Notes: generated from the sequence alone by a model not told the origin. A DNA stretch of 64,000 bases from Algibacter pacificus (GCF_008033385.1 NZ_VOGY01000001.1:672303-736302); one strand, 5' to 3'; numbered from the stretch's first letter, positions 17,263 through 30,602 are shown. Numbers and translations are program-made.

Positions 17263-20070
17263 ATGAAGCTTTTTCGTTTTTTTTGGATTACAGTAATATC
17301 CCTTTCTTTATTTAGTAGTTGTAACTCTTCAAAAATAGAAAGCCTTTCCGTGGCAGGTCTATGGGAGGTGAAATTAGATTCTACTAATATAGGAATTACT
17401 AATAAATGGGCTAGTAGCAAATTTACGGGTACACCAATTAATTTGCCAGGAACTTTAGATGATGCGGGTTTAGGAAAACCAAACACGTTAAAGCCTGAAA
17501 TTAATAATTATGTGATGTCTAATTTAACCAGAAAACATCAATATATTGGTAAAGCATGGTATCAAAAGGAAATTGAAATTCCCCAAAATTGGAATAACAA
17601 ATCCATTACGTTAAGTTTAGAACGTGTAATATGGGAATCTTCTGTGTTTGTTGATGGCCAGCACGTTAATACAGCCAATAGCCTTGTTGGAAGCCATGAT
17701 TACGATTTAACAAAATATTTAACTCCAGGTAAACACCTATTAACGATATGCATTGATAACTCTAATAAATATCCATTAATTAATGTAGCAGGAACAAAAT
17801 ACCCAGATGTTGTTAATCAAGATATGGCACATGCTTACACCAACCATACGCAAATAAAATGGAATGGTATTTTAGGCAATATATTATTAAAAGCTTCAAG
17901 TAATAAGGAGCCTGAAAACCTTCAGGTATATCCAAATATAGAAAATAGTACTTTAAAAATAGCTTTTAATCAAGCGGTACCATTAGATGAAAATATGCAA
18001 TGTGTTATTACATCAGCTAAAGGAGAGGTCGTGTTCGATGAAATAATAACTAATTCCAAAAATGAAAATATCAGCATTAGTTTTCAAATAGATACTCCAG
18101 AGTCATTAGAGTTTTGGGATGAGTTTAATCCAGCACTATACACTCTAAAAATTACAACCAACACAGGAACTATAAAAACACGTTTTGGATATAAAGGACT
18201 ATCAAATAATAATGGAAATTTAACTCTAAATGGTAAGCGTATTTTTCTTCGTGGTAATTTAGAGTGTGTTATTTTTCCTTTAACAGGTTATCCTCCAATG
18301 GAAAAATCAGACTGGGCAACCTTAATAAAACAAGCAAAGGCTTACGGATTAAATCATTTACGCTTTCACTCTTGGTGTCCTCCTAAAGCCGCTTTTGATG
18401 CTGCAGACGAAGCCGGATTTTACTGCCAAGTGGAGTTACCACATTGGAGCTTAAAAGTAGGGAAAGATGAAAACACCACAGCGTTTTTAAAGGCGGAAGC
18501 CGATAAAATAATTAAAGACTATGGAAATCATCCTTCATTTCTTTTTATGGCTATGGGTAATGAATTACAAGGTAATGCAGAGGTGCTTAATCAAATGGTA
18601 TCAGATTTAAAAGGAAAAGATAACCGCCACTTGTACGCTACTACCGCATTTTCATTTCAAAGACCTATGGGTACAAGACCAGAACCAGAAGATGAATTTT
18701 TTATTACGCAATGGACAAACAAAGGTTGGGTGCGCGGACAAGGTATTTTTAATGATAAACCACCACATTTTGATGCTGACTATACATCTGCTAGCGGCCA
18801 TATTGAAATTCCTTTAATTTCGCATGAAATTGGGCAATACTCGGTATATCCAGATATGGCTGAAATTGAAAAATATACAGGTGTGCTGGATCCACTTAAC
18901 TTTAAAGCGGTTAAGTTAGAATTGGAAAAGAAAGGTTTAATTGATTTAGCCCCAGACTTTACTTATAATTCAGGTAAATTAGCCGCGTTATTATACAAAG
19001 AAGAAATTGAACGCGCATTAAAAACACCAAGTTTTGATGGTTTTCAATTATTACAACTTCAAGATTTTCCAGGGCAAGGAACAGCTTTAGTGGGATTACT
19101 TAATGCCTTTTGGCAATCTAAAGGGGTTATTTCCGCAGAAGAATTTAGTCAATTTAATAGTGAATTGGTCCCGTTACTAAGGTTTAAAAAAGCAGTTTAT
19201 CAGTCTGGTGAAGCCTTTCAAGCTTCGGTAGAAATAGCTAATTTTTTTAAAGATATAGAGAACCAAACTATCGATTGGAGTATTACTGATGATGCTGGTG
19301 CGGTTGTAAAAAAAGGTGTTTTAGATCATATAGATTTAACTATAGGTAACAATGTAGACTTAGGTGTTATTCATTGTCCTTTAGATACCGAAATAGCTAA
19401 AAGGCTAACAGTAACTGTGAGTTTGCCAGGCACAAAATATAAAAATAGCTGGCATATTTGGGTGTATCCAAAAACCGTTTCTACAGCATCAACCGATGTT
19501 CTCGTTACATCTTCTTTTCAAGAAGCATCAAACGCATTAGATAACGGAAAAACCGTGTTGCTAAATCCCGATTATAAAGCGCTACAAGGTACAACAGGAC
19601 GTTTTGTACCTGTTTTTTGGAGCCCTGTACATTTTCCCGATCAGCCTGCAACAATGGGAATTATGGTAAATGAAGCGCATGCTGCTTTTAATCATTTTCC
19701 AACAAGTTCGCATACCGACTGGCAATGGTGGGACTTATGTATAAAATCAAAATCTGTAGTTATAGACTCCTTGGCCGTAACACCAATAGTTCGAGTGATA
19801 GATAATTTTGTAACCAACCACCATCTGTCTAATGTGTTTGAAGCTAATGTAGGGCAAGGTAAGCTAGTGTTTTCGGCTATAGATTTAACTACAGATTTAA
19901 GCAATAGGCCAGTAGCGAGACAATTGAGATATAGCCTACTGGAGTACATGAAAAGCGATAACTTTAATCCATCTAAAACCATAATAATGAAGGATCTAGA
20001 ACAAATAAAGATTAAAGGTAAAAGTAGCACGTTTTCTGCAGAAGACGTTTATAGCAGCGGATACAATTAA
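17263..20070 (+). CDS. GH2-like glycoside hydrolase lipoprotein (paralogue 2)
   Basis: 935 residues with an SPII signal (FSSC, Cys20). The architecture is the same as the gene at 7599: jelly-roll sugar-binding domain, immunoglobulin-like domain, TIM barrel and Trp-rich C-terminal module (TDWQWWD). Candidate catalytic residues are Glu434 in MGNELQG and Glu522 in SHEIGQYS. The signature RFHSWCPPKAAFDAAD is shared almost word for word with paralogue 1, while the loop after the acid/base residue differs, which suggests related but distinct substrates. The two copies are separated by three genes, so this is an old duplication, not a recent tandem. Probable exo-acting enzyme at the outer membrane or in the periplasm; sugar specificity unknown. 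Confidence 0.82.
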   Translation: MKLFRFFWITVISLSLFSSCNSSKIESLSVAGLWEVKLDSTNIGITNKWASSKFTGTPINLPGTLDDAGLGKPNTLKPEINNYVMSNLTRKHQYIGKAWYQKEIEIPQNWNNKSITLSLERVIWESSVFVDGQHVNTANSLVGSHDYDLTKYLTPGKHLLTICIDNSNKYPLINVAGTKYPDVVNQDMAHAYTNHTQIKWNGILGNILLKASSNKEPENLQVYPNIENSTLKIAFNQAVPLDENMQCVITSAKGEVVFDEIITNSKNENISISFQIDTPESLEFWDEFNPALYTLKITTNTGTIKTRFGYKGLSNNNGNLTLNGKRIFLRGNLECVIFPLTGYPPMEKSDWATLIKQAKAYGLNHLRFHSWCPPKAAFDAADEAGFYCQVELPHWSLKVGKDENTTAFLKAEADKIIKDYGNHPSFLFMAMGNELQGNAEVLNQMVSDLKGKDNRHLYATTAFSFQRPMGTRPEPEDEFFITQWTNKGWVRGQGIFNDKPPHFDADYTSASGHIEIPLISHEIGQYSVYPDMAEIEKYTGVLDPLNFKAVKLELEKKGLIDLAPDFTYNSGKLAALLYKEEIERALKTPSFDGFQLLQLQDFPGQGTALVGLLNAFWQSKGVISAEEFSQFNSELVPLLRFKKAVYQSGEAFQASVEIANFFKDIENQTIDWSITDDAGAVVKKGVLDHIDLTIGNNVDLGVIHCPLDTEIAKRLTVTVSLPGTKYKNSWHIWVYPKTVSTASTDVLVTSSFQEASNALDNGKTVLLNPDYKALQGTTGRFVPVFWSPVHFPDQPATMGIMVNEAHAAFNHFPTSSHTDWQWWDLCIKSKSVVIDSLAVTPIVRVIDNFVTNHHLSNVFEANVGQGKLVFSAIDLTTDLSNRPVARQLRYSLLEYMKSDNFNPSKTIIMKDLEQIKIKGKSSTFSAEDVYSSGYN

Positions 20071-20081
20071 TAATAAACACC

Positions 20082-21860
20082 ATGAAGATGTACGCTATGA
20101 AAAATATTTTTTTATCACCCTTGTTTTGTTTTATGGTTTTTGTGTGTAATTCACAAACACAAGTACTTGTTAATCCTCAGGTAGAGCATCAAACTATAGA
20201 AGGTTGGGGGGTTTCATTGGCGTGGTGGGCAAATTTAGTAGGCGGTATGGAGCAAGCTACAATTGATGAAGTTGCTGCATACGCTGTGAACGATTTAAAC
20301 TTAAACGTATTTAGGTTTAATATTGGTGGGGGAGAAAATCCTAATTGTACAGAAGGAGACCATATAAGAACAGATGGAGGTAAAATGCCTGGCTACAGAA
20401 ATCCTCAAGCCGATGGTGAAGGCTGGGGGACTTATAATTTAGCAAACGATGCTAGGCAAATTGCGGTTATGGACAAGATAGCGGCTTTAAGAGCAGATAA
20501 AGGCGATATTATTACCGAAATGATATCCTATTCGCCACCTTGGTGGATGACACATAGTGAGTGCGTTGCAGGGCATGTTAATGCAACCTCAGAAAACTTA
20601 AAACCCGAATTTTATGATGATTTTGCCGACTATTTAGCATCGGTAACAGGAGCTTTGAATTCTAATTATCCATCTTGGAATATTAGTTACATTGAGCCTT
20701 TCAATGAGCCTATTTCTGGGTATTGGAAAAAAGGAGGGAATCAAGAGGGATCTGCATTTTACGCCGCTACTCAAGCGCAAGTTTTATGGCGACTATGGCA
20801 AAGAAAAAAGGCCTTAAATATTCCATTTATTAAACTTGCAGCGGCCGATAATTCTAAAGTAACTTCAGCTTTAACAAATTTAACAAACCTAAAAAATAAT
20901 AACCCAAATGAGTATAATGGCATTGCTAAAATAAATACACATAGTTATGCTGGTACATGGCTAGACAAAGCTAATTTAGCAACCTTTGCTGAAACAAATG
21001 GAAATAAACCTGTTTGGCAAACCGAAACCGGACCTTTAAGTTGGAAACCTCCTGTTGCTAATGCTTGGTGGATTAGGCATTATGATATGGCTTATCGGTT
21101 GGTGGAAGATTTACGCAATCTAAAATCGACAGTGTGGTGCGATTGGCAGCTTATGTCTAGAGATGACGGTTGGGGGCTATTACATCAAACAAATTGGAAT
21201 GAAAATACACCGTTTCAAACCCCAGTTTTAAATAAAACAAGAGGATTTTATTGTCGAAAAAATGTGACCAATTTTATAAAAGTAGGTTATAAAATAATTA
21301 ACACAAACCATGGTAATACCATAGCCGCTTTAAGTCCAGATAATAAAGAAGTGGTGGTTGTAATAGTGAATAGCACAAATAATATAAAATCTTATAATTT
21401 AAATTTAAGTAACTTTTCTCATATTTCAAGCTTTAAAACCTATCGAACTTCTGGAGAAAGCTCGGGGCTAGGAGAAGATACTACCGAAAAAACACGATCA
21501 TCTATTTCGGAAAAGGGAATTTTAGCTGAAAATACATTGTCTTACAATTCACCAGCATATTCCATTACCACATTTGTTATGGATTTAACAGACACGCTTT
21601 CCGCTAATGCGTTTACTAAGAATAACGTGAGTATAATACCTATGCCGTTTTCTTCGCAAAGTACTTTTAGTTTTTCACGAAAGTTGAGTAAAGGAACATT
21701 AATGATTTATACTTTGTTAGGGCAGGAAGTTAAAAAAATTGAAGGCATACATGGTAAAGAATTAATTATAAATCGTGAAGGTTTAATAAACGGAAATTAT
21801 GTTTATAAATTAACAGAGGGAAATACGGTGCTAAAAACGGGAACATTGATTGTAAAGTAA
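20082..21860 (+). CDS. GH30 endo-beta-1,6-galactanase-like enzyme with T9SS sorting domain
   Basis: 592 residues. Signal peptide ends near CNSQ; a second in-frame ATG at 20097 could also serve as start. The catalytic domain begins IEGWGVSLAWWANLVGG (39-55), the string I associate with GH30 subfamily 5 endo-beta-1,6-galactanases. Candidate catalytic residues are Glu209 in EPFNEPISG and Glu315 in VWQTETG. A side beta domain (about 400-510) is followed by a C-terminal T9SS type A sorting domain (about 515-592) with the usual IPMPF start and GNYVYKL end. This enzyme should therefore be exported to the cell surface or medium, where it would open the polymer. It is the strongest sequence clue that the substrate contains beta-1,6-galactan. 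Confidence 0.85.
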   Translation: MKMYAMKNIFLSPLFCFMVFVCNSQTQVLVNPQVEHQTIEGWGVSLAWWANLVGGMEQATIDEVAAYAVNDLNLNVFRFNIGGGENPNCTEGDHIRTDGGKMPGYRNPQADGEGWGTYNLANDARQIAVMDKIAALRADKGDIITEMISYSPPWWMTHSECVAGHVNATSENLKPEFYDDFADYLASVTGALNSNYPSWNISYIEPFNEPISGYWKKGGNQEGSAFYAATQAQVLWRLWQRKKALNIPFIKLAAADNSKVTSALTNLTNLKNNNPNEYNGIAKINTHSYAGTWLDKANLATFAETNGNKPVWQTETGPLSWKPPVANAWWIRHYDMAYRLVEDLRNLKSTVWCDWQLMSRDDGWGLLHQTNWNENTPFQTPVLNKTRGFYCRKNVTNFIKVGYKIINTNHGNTIAALSPDNKEVVVVIVNSTNNIKSYNLNLSNFSHISSFKTYRTSGESSGLGEDTTEKTRSSISEKGILAENTLSYNSPAYSITTFVMDLTDTLSANAFTKNNVSIIPMPFSSQSTFSFSRKLSKGTLMIYTLLGQEVKKIEGIHGKELIINREGLINGNYVYKLTEGNTVLKTGTLIVK

Positions 21861-21978
21861 TAATGTATATTAAAAATGCAAAATGTTACTTTATGCCAAT
21901 AACACTTTTATAGTTTAGTAGAAAGTGCTATTAATGATCAATTTTTATTGACTTTAAAATTATTAATAATAAATTTAA

Positions 21979-22012
21979 AAGGTTGTTTTTTATTAAAAAC
22001 AGCTTTCTTTTA
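21979..22012 (+). terminator. Imperfect hairpin between operon genes
   Basis: An AAAGGTTGTTTTT arm pairs imperfectly with AAAAACAGCTTT, followed by a T-rich run. It lies in the 242-bp gap (21861-22102) between the GH30 gene and the LacZ-type gene. It may terminate or attenuate transcription so that LacZ and the last sulfatase are expressed at another level. No matching promoter is visible in the gap. Confidence 0.35.
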
Positions 22013-22057
22013 TGAGTTTAACAACAAAATATTTGGTATTTGATTACCATAGTTTAA

Positions 22058-25318
<3,261 letters not shown>

Positions 25319-25366
25319 AATTAGAAAGTATTAAAAGCTAAGTTTTAGAATTGAAAACAGTAAATA

Positions 25367-26791
25367 ATGAAATACTATAAATTAATATATTTTGGTTTTG
25401 TCTTTTTAATTCTATGTGTTAGCGGATGTAAAACTAAAATAGATAAAGTTAAGCCTAGTACAAATAAACCAGAATCTCCTAATATTATTGTTATACTTGT
25501 AGATGATGCAGGCTATGTAGATTTTGGTTTTATGGGCAGTGAAGATTTGCAAACACCTAATATTGATAGATTAGCAAACAGCGGTGTTAAATTTACAGAT
25601 GCCCACGTAAGTGCTACGGTTTGTGCGCCTTCTAGAGCTGGACTAATTACTGGAAAATACCAGCAACGATTTGGTTTTGAAGCCAATGGAACAGGAGGAA
25701 TTGGTTTAAGTGATGATGTGATGAGCATTGCAGATGTTTTTAAGCATAATGGATATAACACCTACGCTTTAGGAAAATGGCATTTGGGAGAAGATGTGTC
25801 AGACCACCCAAATCAACGAGGTTTTGATGAGTTTTATGGTTTTATCACAGGAAGTCGATCTTATTTTCCAATTAAAAACCCTTCAAAAGAAAAAATGCTT
25901 CAACATAACGGAGAACGCGTTGTTTTTGATGGTTACATGACCGACGTGCTAGGAAATCAATCTGTTAAATTTATTGAAAACTCTGGTGATACACCTTTCT
26001 TTATGTATTTGGCATATAATGCTGTACATACCCCTATGCATGCTAAAAAAGAAGATTTAGAAAAATTTAAAGGCCATCCACGCAAAACATTAGCAGCCAT
26101 GACCTGGTCGTTAGATGAAAATGTAGGTAAGTTGTTAAATAAACTAGAAGCACTTGGCATACGCGAGAACACATTAATTTATTTTTTAAGTGATAATGGA
26201 GGTGCGCACAACAACCAATCAAAAGAAGGGCCTTTAAAAGGTTGGAAAGGGAATAAGTTTGAAGGTGGACATCGGGTGCCTTTTGTGGTAAGTTGGCCAG
26301 CATGTTTTAATGGAGGTAAAACTTTTGACGGGCTGTCATCATCATTAGATATTTTTAAAACCTCATTGGCCGCTGCTGGTATAGAGCAGCCCGAAAACCT
26401 TAAATTAGACGGGGTTAATTTGTTACCCTACTTAAAAGGTGATAAACAAGGTAATCCACATGAACAGCTTTATTGGAAAAAATTAGATAAATCGGCCGCA
26501 CGTATTGGCAACTATAAAATAATTAATTTAGAGGGATATGGATCTGTTATGTATGATTTAAGTTCCGATTTGGGAGAGACAACTAACCTAGCTGAAAAAA
26601 GCCCAGAAACATTCATTAAAATAACCTCTGCATATAATGAATGGCAAAACCAAATGATAAAACCTTTATGGGGAGAAGGAGCTGCTTGGGAAGGTGTTAC
26701 TTATTATATCCATAAACAACTTATGGAAAACAAGGACGTCAAGTACAAAGATATTTGGGATCCTGCTTATAAGAAAACTTTACAGAAATAG
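25367..26791 (+). CDS. S1 family sulfatase, lipoprotein
   Basis: 474 residues with SPII signal VSGC (Cys21). Metal motif LVDDAGY (44-50), formylglycine motif CAPSR (Cys86) followed by AGLITGKYQQRFGFE, and FLSDNGG for the second metal ligands. The QQRFGFE tail after the active-site helix is typical of a large group of marine and gut sulfatases annotated as N-acetylgalactosamine-6-sulfatase-like, but specificity cannot be deduced. Last gene of the plus-strand cluster; 48 bp after the LacZ-type gene. No good terminator is visible behind it, and the following 1.3 kb holds only a dead gene on the other strand. Confidence 0.92.
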   Translation: MKYYKLIYFGFVFLILCVSGCKTKIDKVKPSTNKPESPNIIVILVDDAGYVDFGFMGSEDLQTPNIDRLANSGVKFTDAHVSATVCAPSRAGLITGKYQQRFGFEANGTGGIGLSDDVMSIADVFKHNGYNTYALGKWHLGEDVSDHPNQRGFDEFYGFITGSRSYFPIKNPSKEKMLQHNGERVVFDGYMTDVLGNQSVKFIENSGDTPFFMYLAYNAVHTPMHAKKEDLEKFKGHPRKTLAAMTWSLDENVGKLLNKLEALGIRENTLIYFLSDNGGAHNNQSKEGPLKGWKGNKFEGGHRVPFVVSWPACFNGGKTFDGLSSSLDIFKTSLAAAGIEQPENLKLDGVNLLPYLKGDKQGNPHEQLYWKKLDKSAARIGNYKIINLEGYGSVMYDLSSDLGETTNLAEKSPETFIKITSAYNEWQNQMIKPLWGEGAAWEGVTYYIHKQLMENKDVKYKDIWDPAYKKTLQK

Positions 26792-26893
26792 GTTTTGGTA
26801 AACGTAGGGTTCAATTTAAATTCTTTGGAGAACATAATTGTTTTTTTGTGTATACTATGTAATCTGTTGTGCCATTTTTACGACTTTATATAA

Positions 26894-27841
26894 TTACAGC
26901 TGCAAGTTTGTAATCCAACCATAATAATACATCCCAGCTGGTGTAAAATTAATAATTTTAGCTTTGGAGCCCCCAGAGTATCCAGGTTAGTAATTACCAT
27001 CAGACTCTGTACTTTTGCTTTGAATATATTTAGTACAATCTGGTGCCCATTGTTCGCCGGAAACTGTTATGTGGGCATATGCATAAGGAACCATTCCCAT
27101 AGAGTCCTTTTCGAGTTAACATAATTGCGTTATAAAAAATATATTAAACGTTGTTGAACAGTCTTCTGTAACATTTTTAATTATTGAGTTCGTCCAAACT
27201 ACTTTTTCGTGTATAATTTATTTTGCTAAGATTCGATAAAATCTCATCATAAATTAATTCTTTACCACAAAAAACGGCATTGGTAAAAAACGATTTACCT
27301 TGATAATCCCAATTTAATTGCAGCAATTGATATTGTGAATCAGGTATTTGTGCAAGACGAAATTTGATGATGTCTTTTTGCCCTTTTATTTAATCTACCA
27401 GTTCTGGTTTTTTCATGTTGTTGATAGTAAAAGGTTGCTTTATTACAAATTCATTTAGGGTGTTTTTATCTTTTCCAACGTAAATGGGTAAATATGTCTT
27501 TTCCGTAATAGGTGTATTTAAAATATTGTCAATTGTAGATTCATCACTACTTATTATTTCATAACCCGTCAAAAACAAACCATAGGGGGTTTATCTTTAC
27601 CAGGCTTTTATCTTCCATTTTCATGTGTGAAAAATCTTTTTGGGTTTAAATAACCGAATCTATTTTTTTTTGATACCGTATGGTTACAATAATCTTTATA
27701 AGAAATAAGTGTTGAAAGGTCAGGGAGACTAGACTTAGAGAGCTCTTTATTAGTGCCAACCTTGTCCATAGTCTCATTCGAGCAACTCGAAAATAACATT
27801 AAGCTTAAAATGAATGTGGAATAAAGGCAGAAAGTTTTCAT
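26894..27841 (-). pseudogene. Decayed lipoprotein gene, function unknown
   Basis: On the minus strand an intact lipoprotein start (from 27841, lipobox FSSC) runs 77 residues to a stop. Coding then continues in a second frame around 27590-27390 (LFLTGYEIISSDES), then in pieces up to about 27190 (KDIIKFRLAQIPDSQYQ, then LNWDYQGKSFFTNAVFCG), and ends with GGSKAKIINFTPAGMYYYG before a stop at 26894-26896. At least three in-frame stops and two or more frameshifts break it. Restored, it would be a secreted protein of roughly 300 residues. I do not recognise the family. It sits in the convergent gap between the sulfatase operon and the minus-strand SusCD operon, so this part of the locus has been losing genes. 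Confidence 0.65.
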
Positions 27842-28020
27842 AGTCGCAAAGTTTTTATAACCTATATTAAATTAAAAAAAAACAGAAAATAAAATCCTAC
27901 AAAATCCTATAAAATTTAAATTAAAAATGAGTTTATTGAAATTTATATTAGCTCAGTGGTGGCAGTAAGAGTTATTTTATTTGGCATTTCGATGATCTTA
28001 AATCAGAAAAAATATTGAAT

Positions 28021-28058
28021 AAAAAAAATCTCGAGAAATAGCTCTCGAGATTTTTTTT
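28021..28058 (-). terminator. Strong intrinsic terminator of susCD1 operon
   Basis: A perfect 16-bp inverted repeat (left arm 28021-28036 with AATCTCGAGA, right arm 28043-28058) with a 6-base loop, flanked by A and T runs on both sides. It begins 26 bp beyond the stop codon of the last gene of the operon. The T run makes it an intrinsic terminator on the minus strand, and its symmetry would let it act on both strands. Confidence 0.85.
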
Positions 28059-28083
28059 AATATAGTAAGTTTAACCAATAAGC

Positions 28084-29352
28084 TTACTGCATACTTAATG
28101 CAAAAGAAGCAAATGTCATATATCGATTAATGTTTACAGGTTCGGCATCTGGATTATTAGGATCAATACCATTAGTTGCCGCTAAACCTATAGCGATATC
28201 TGTTAAATCTTCCGTTAGGGTAAATTCCATAGTATAAGTGTTTGCTGGACCAGATACTCGAGCAAATACTAAAGTTTCTGTTGCTGTTTCAACATCTTTA
28301 ACATCTGGTAAAGTACTTCCTAAAGCAGCTGTTAAATATACTTGATCGTTAATACCATTGTAATTATTACCTTGAGTAACTACTTTATAGGTATAAGTAC
28401 CAGCAGGTAGACGCATTTTTTGATATACTTTAGCGTTTACTAATTTTGGTTCGCCATAACCACTAACTAAATTGAAAATACCACCACCTGAATTATTATC
28501 ATAAACACCATAACCATTATGGTTTAATGCGCCTTCATTATGTATCCATTCAGTTGGAGTACCATAACGTACACCACTAAATTCTAGTAGTGCAAATGGA
28601 TAAGTTGCATTTTTAAAGTAAGGTGGTTTAGATATTGGCACAGCAGGAGTTATAACTTGATATTCTGTGTAAAAGGTGTCGATAGCAGTTTCTTCAGGTA
28701 TGAAAGCAGTACGATATTTAAAAGTATTACCAGCATTAAAATTTTCTAGAATTAAAGTTTCACTATCTAGAGGAATGGTAAATGTTTTTAACTCATTATT
28801 ACTATCGGTATATTCTAACTCTGAAAATAAAATACCCGAGGTAAGGTCTACAGGGGCAAATTCTATTAATGCAGAATTGTCGCTTTCTTGTAAATCTTGT
28901 TTTAATAAGGGTCTGTTTATTAGCGAGTTTTTATACCGGTCTCCATACACTTTTCCTGTAATAAATACAGGAATAGAACTGTTTTCTTCATTATCAAAAG
29001 TACGTATTTCAAAATTATAGATATTTTCTTCTAAATTATCAATAACGTAACTGAAGGGTTTTGCAATATCCTCTGGTTCTACCGGAACAGTAATACTGCC
29101 CTCTCCATTAGCCCAAGAAACTTTAAACGATGTTACTTTGGGATCTGGGTTTAGCATACCTTCAAGTAGCATACGGTTTTTTCCTGAATAGACTTCAAGA
29201 GAATCTATTTTACCGGTGTATAATATTTCTCCTCCTTCTAAAAACTTTTTGAAATCATCTTCTTCTTGGTCCGAGCAAGAATTTAAGGTGATAAAACAGA
29301 AAAGTATTAAAGTTATAGGGGATAAAACTAGTTTTTTTATAATATTAATCAT
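28084..29352 (-). CDS. Surface lipoprotein, DUF4998 and beta-sandwich domains
   Basis: 422 residues with SPII signal LNSC (Cys26). Residues about 38-135 match the DUF4998 pattern (GKIDSLEVYSGKNRMLLEG and a following fibronectin-like fold ending VYGDRY). Residues about 240-422 form a second beta-rich domain resembling DUF5013, starting FKNATYPFALLEF. Proteins of this build occupy the position after SusD in many loci and are thought to be surface glycan-binding proteins, an accepted role for the position but not shown for this protein. Last gene of the minus-strand operon; 30 bp after the previous gene and directly before the strong terminator. Confidence 0.78.
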   Translation of the reverse strand: MINIIKKLVLSPITLILFCFITLNSCSDQEEDDFKKFLEGGEILYTGKIDSLEVYSGKNRMLLEGMLNPDPKVTSFKVSWANGEGSITVPVEPEDIAKPFSYVIDNLEENIYNFEIRTFDNEENSSIPVFITGKVYGDRYKNSLINRPLLKQDLQESDNSALIEFAPVDLTSGILFSELEYTDSNNELKTFTIPLDSETLILENFNAGNTFKYRTAFIPEETAIDTFYTEYQVITPAVPISKPPYFKNATYPFALLEFSGVRYGTPTEWIHNEGALNHNGYGVYDNNSGGGIFNLVSGYGEPKLVNAKVYQKMRLPAGTYTYKVVTQGNNYNGINDQVYLTAALGSTLPDVKDVETATETLVFARVSGPANTYTMEFTLTEDLTDIAIGLAATNGIDPNNPDAEPVNINRYMTFASFALSMQ

Positions 29353-29382
29353 CTTAATTATTTTTATTTAAATTATATTTAA

Positions 29383-30588
29383 TCAACGCGTGTCTCCATA
29401 AACTCTCATTTCTGCTATTGCTAAACGTCCTGTGCCTGCCCAGTTTTCTAGGTTGTTAATTCTTAAATAGCGGTATTTTGGAGCTGTAATTGGAATAGGC
29501 CAGTTAAAGCCATCTTGGGCATATTCTAAGTCTTCATTGTTTTGCTGTGTAAGTGGAAGACCAGAAGGTTTTATCACCTCGTATGTGTCTAATAATTCCC
29601 AACTATCCCAGCTACCATCGGTACTAGGGTTATTGGAGCCCCAAATTTCGAATTTACGCATGTTAAATTGCCAGTAGTAGAAAAATCCGCTAGAGGTTTG
29701 TTGAGGGTAATCCCATATTTTTACACGACTAATTTTTACTTCTTGGCCTAAGTCTATAGTAAATGCGTGTGGAGCAGGGGCTGAAGCATCTGTAATGTAA
29801 ATTCTAGGCCAGCTTCTAAAGTTATTATCAAAAAGTCGATCTAATCCAAAACCAAAGTCTTCCGTTGGTGCATCTCCTGGTAAAGGGTACCCCGTGTATT
29901 GTGTACGAGATATTTCTGTTTCATAAATTGGTTTAATAGTTTGGAATAAGGTGTCTGTTGTATTTAAAAACCTATCTCGAATGGTAAAGGCCAAATCGTA
30001 TTCTAAGGTATCTAATCCTCTTACAGTTCTAAAAATTTCATTTGTAGAGGTGTAAATACTGTTACCATTTGTTACCCAGTCGCCATTATCATCTTTTTCC
30101 ATAACAAGTATGGCAACATCTGTACGTTCTGGGTTTTCTGCTTCTATAAAGATACCTCCAAAATCTGGACCCACCTTTAGGTTTCTAAAAATTTCGAATA
30201 GCGGAGATTCGCTTGGTGTTACTGTTACCGTAATTGGTTCTGATTCTATTTCATTTCGGCTAACAGAGTATAGCTTAACCTCACGTGGTCCTGCTGTGGC
30301 AAAACCTTCTATGAGCAACGATTTTTTGTAATAGGAAGATTTTACTTCCATTTCGGTTCCATTATCAAGAACATAATTAGCTTTTACATAAAGTAGATTT
30401 TTGTCGTTTGGTAGATTATAGGTAATTTCAGATTTACCAGATAAGTCTGTAACGACTATGTTGCTTATTTGTCCTGGAATAGCATTATTTTCTATTAAAG
30501 GGCTATGTTCATTTTGGTCATCACTACACGATATAGCGAATGCTGTGCATAAAGCAATAGCAGAGTATTTTAAAATTAATTTTCTCAT
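29383..30588 (-). CDS. Surface lipoprotein, DUF4959/DUF5126/DUF5000 type
   Basis: I choose the ATG at 30588, which starts an SPII signal (AISC, Cys21). The upstream in-frame start at 30609 would overlap the susD gene. 401 residues with three parts: a DUF4959-like immunoglobulin fold (about 35-120), a DUF5126-like fold (about 120-235), and a discoidin-like DUF5000 domain (about 250-401) with FTIDLGQEVKISRVKIWDYP and a closing IAEMRVYGD. The discoidin-like domain suggests sugar binding. In SusCD operons this gene position encodes a cell-surface glycan-binding protein that works with SusD; that role is inferred. 14 bp after susD1. Confidence 0.8.
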   Translation of the reverse strand: MRKLILKYSAIALCTAFAISCSDDQNEHSPLIENNAIPGQISNIVVTDLSGKSEITYNLPNDKNLLYVKANYVLDNGTEMEVKSSYYKKSLLIEGFATAGPREVKLYSVSRNEIESEPITVTVTPSESPLFEIFRNLKVGPDFGGIFIEAENPERTDVAILVMEKDDNGDWVTNGNSIYTSTNEIFRTVRGLDTLEYDLAFTIRDRFLNTTDTLFQTIKPIYETEISRTQYTGYPLPGDAPTEDFGFGLDRLFDNNFRSWPRIYITDASAPAPHAFTIDLGQEVKISRVKIWDYPQQTSSGFFYYWQFNMRKFEIWGSNNPSTDGSWDSWELLDTYEVIKPSGLPLTQQNNEDLEYAQDGFNWPIPITAPKYRYLRINNLENWAGTGRLAIAEMRVYGDTR

Positions 30589-30602
30589 AAATATTTGTTT
30601 TT

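Noticed and set aside
27390..27578. Short minus-strand frame as a separate 62-residue gene
   Set aside because: It begins with a TTG inside a decayed gene and reads as the continuation of the lipoprotein pseudogene after a frameshift.
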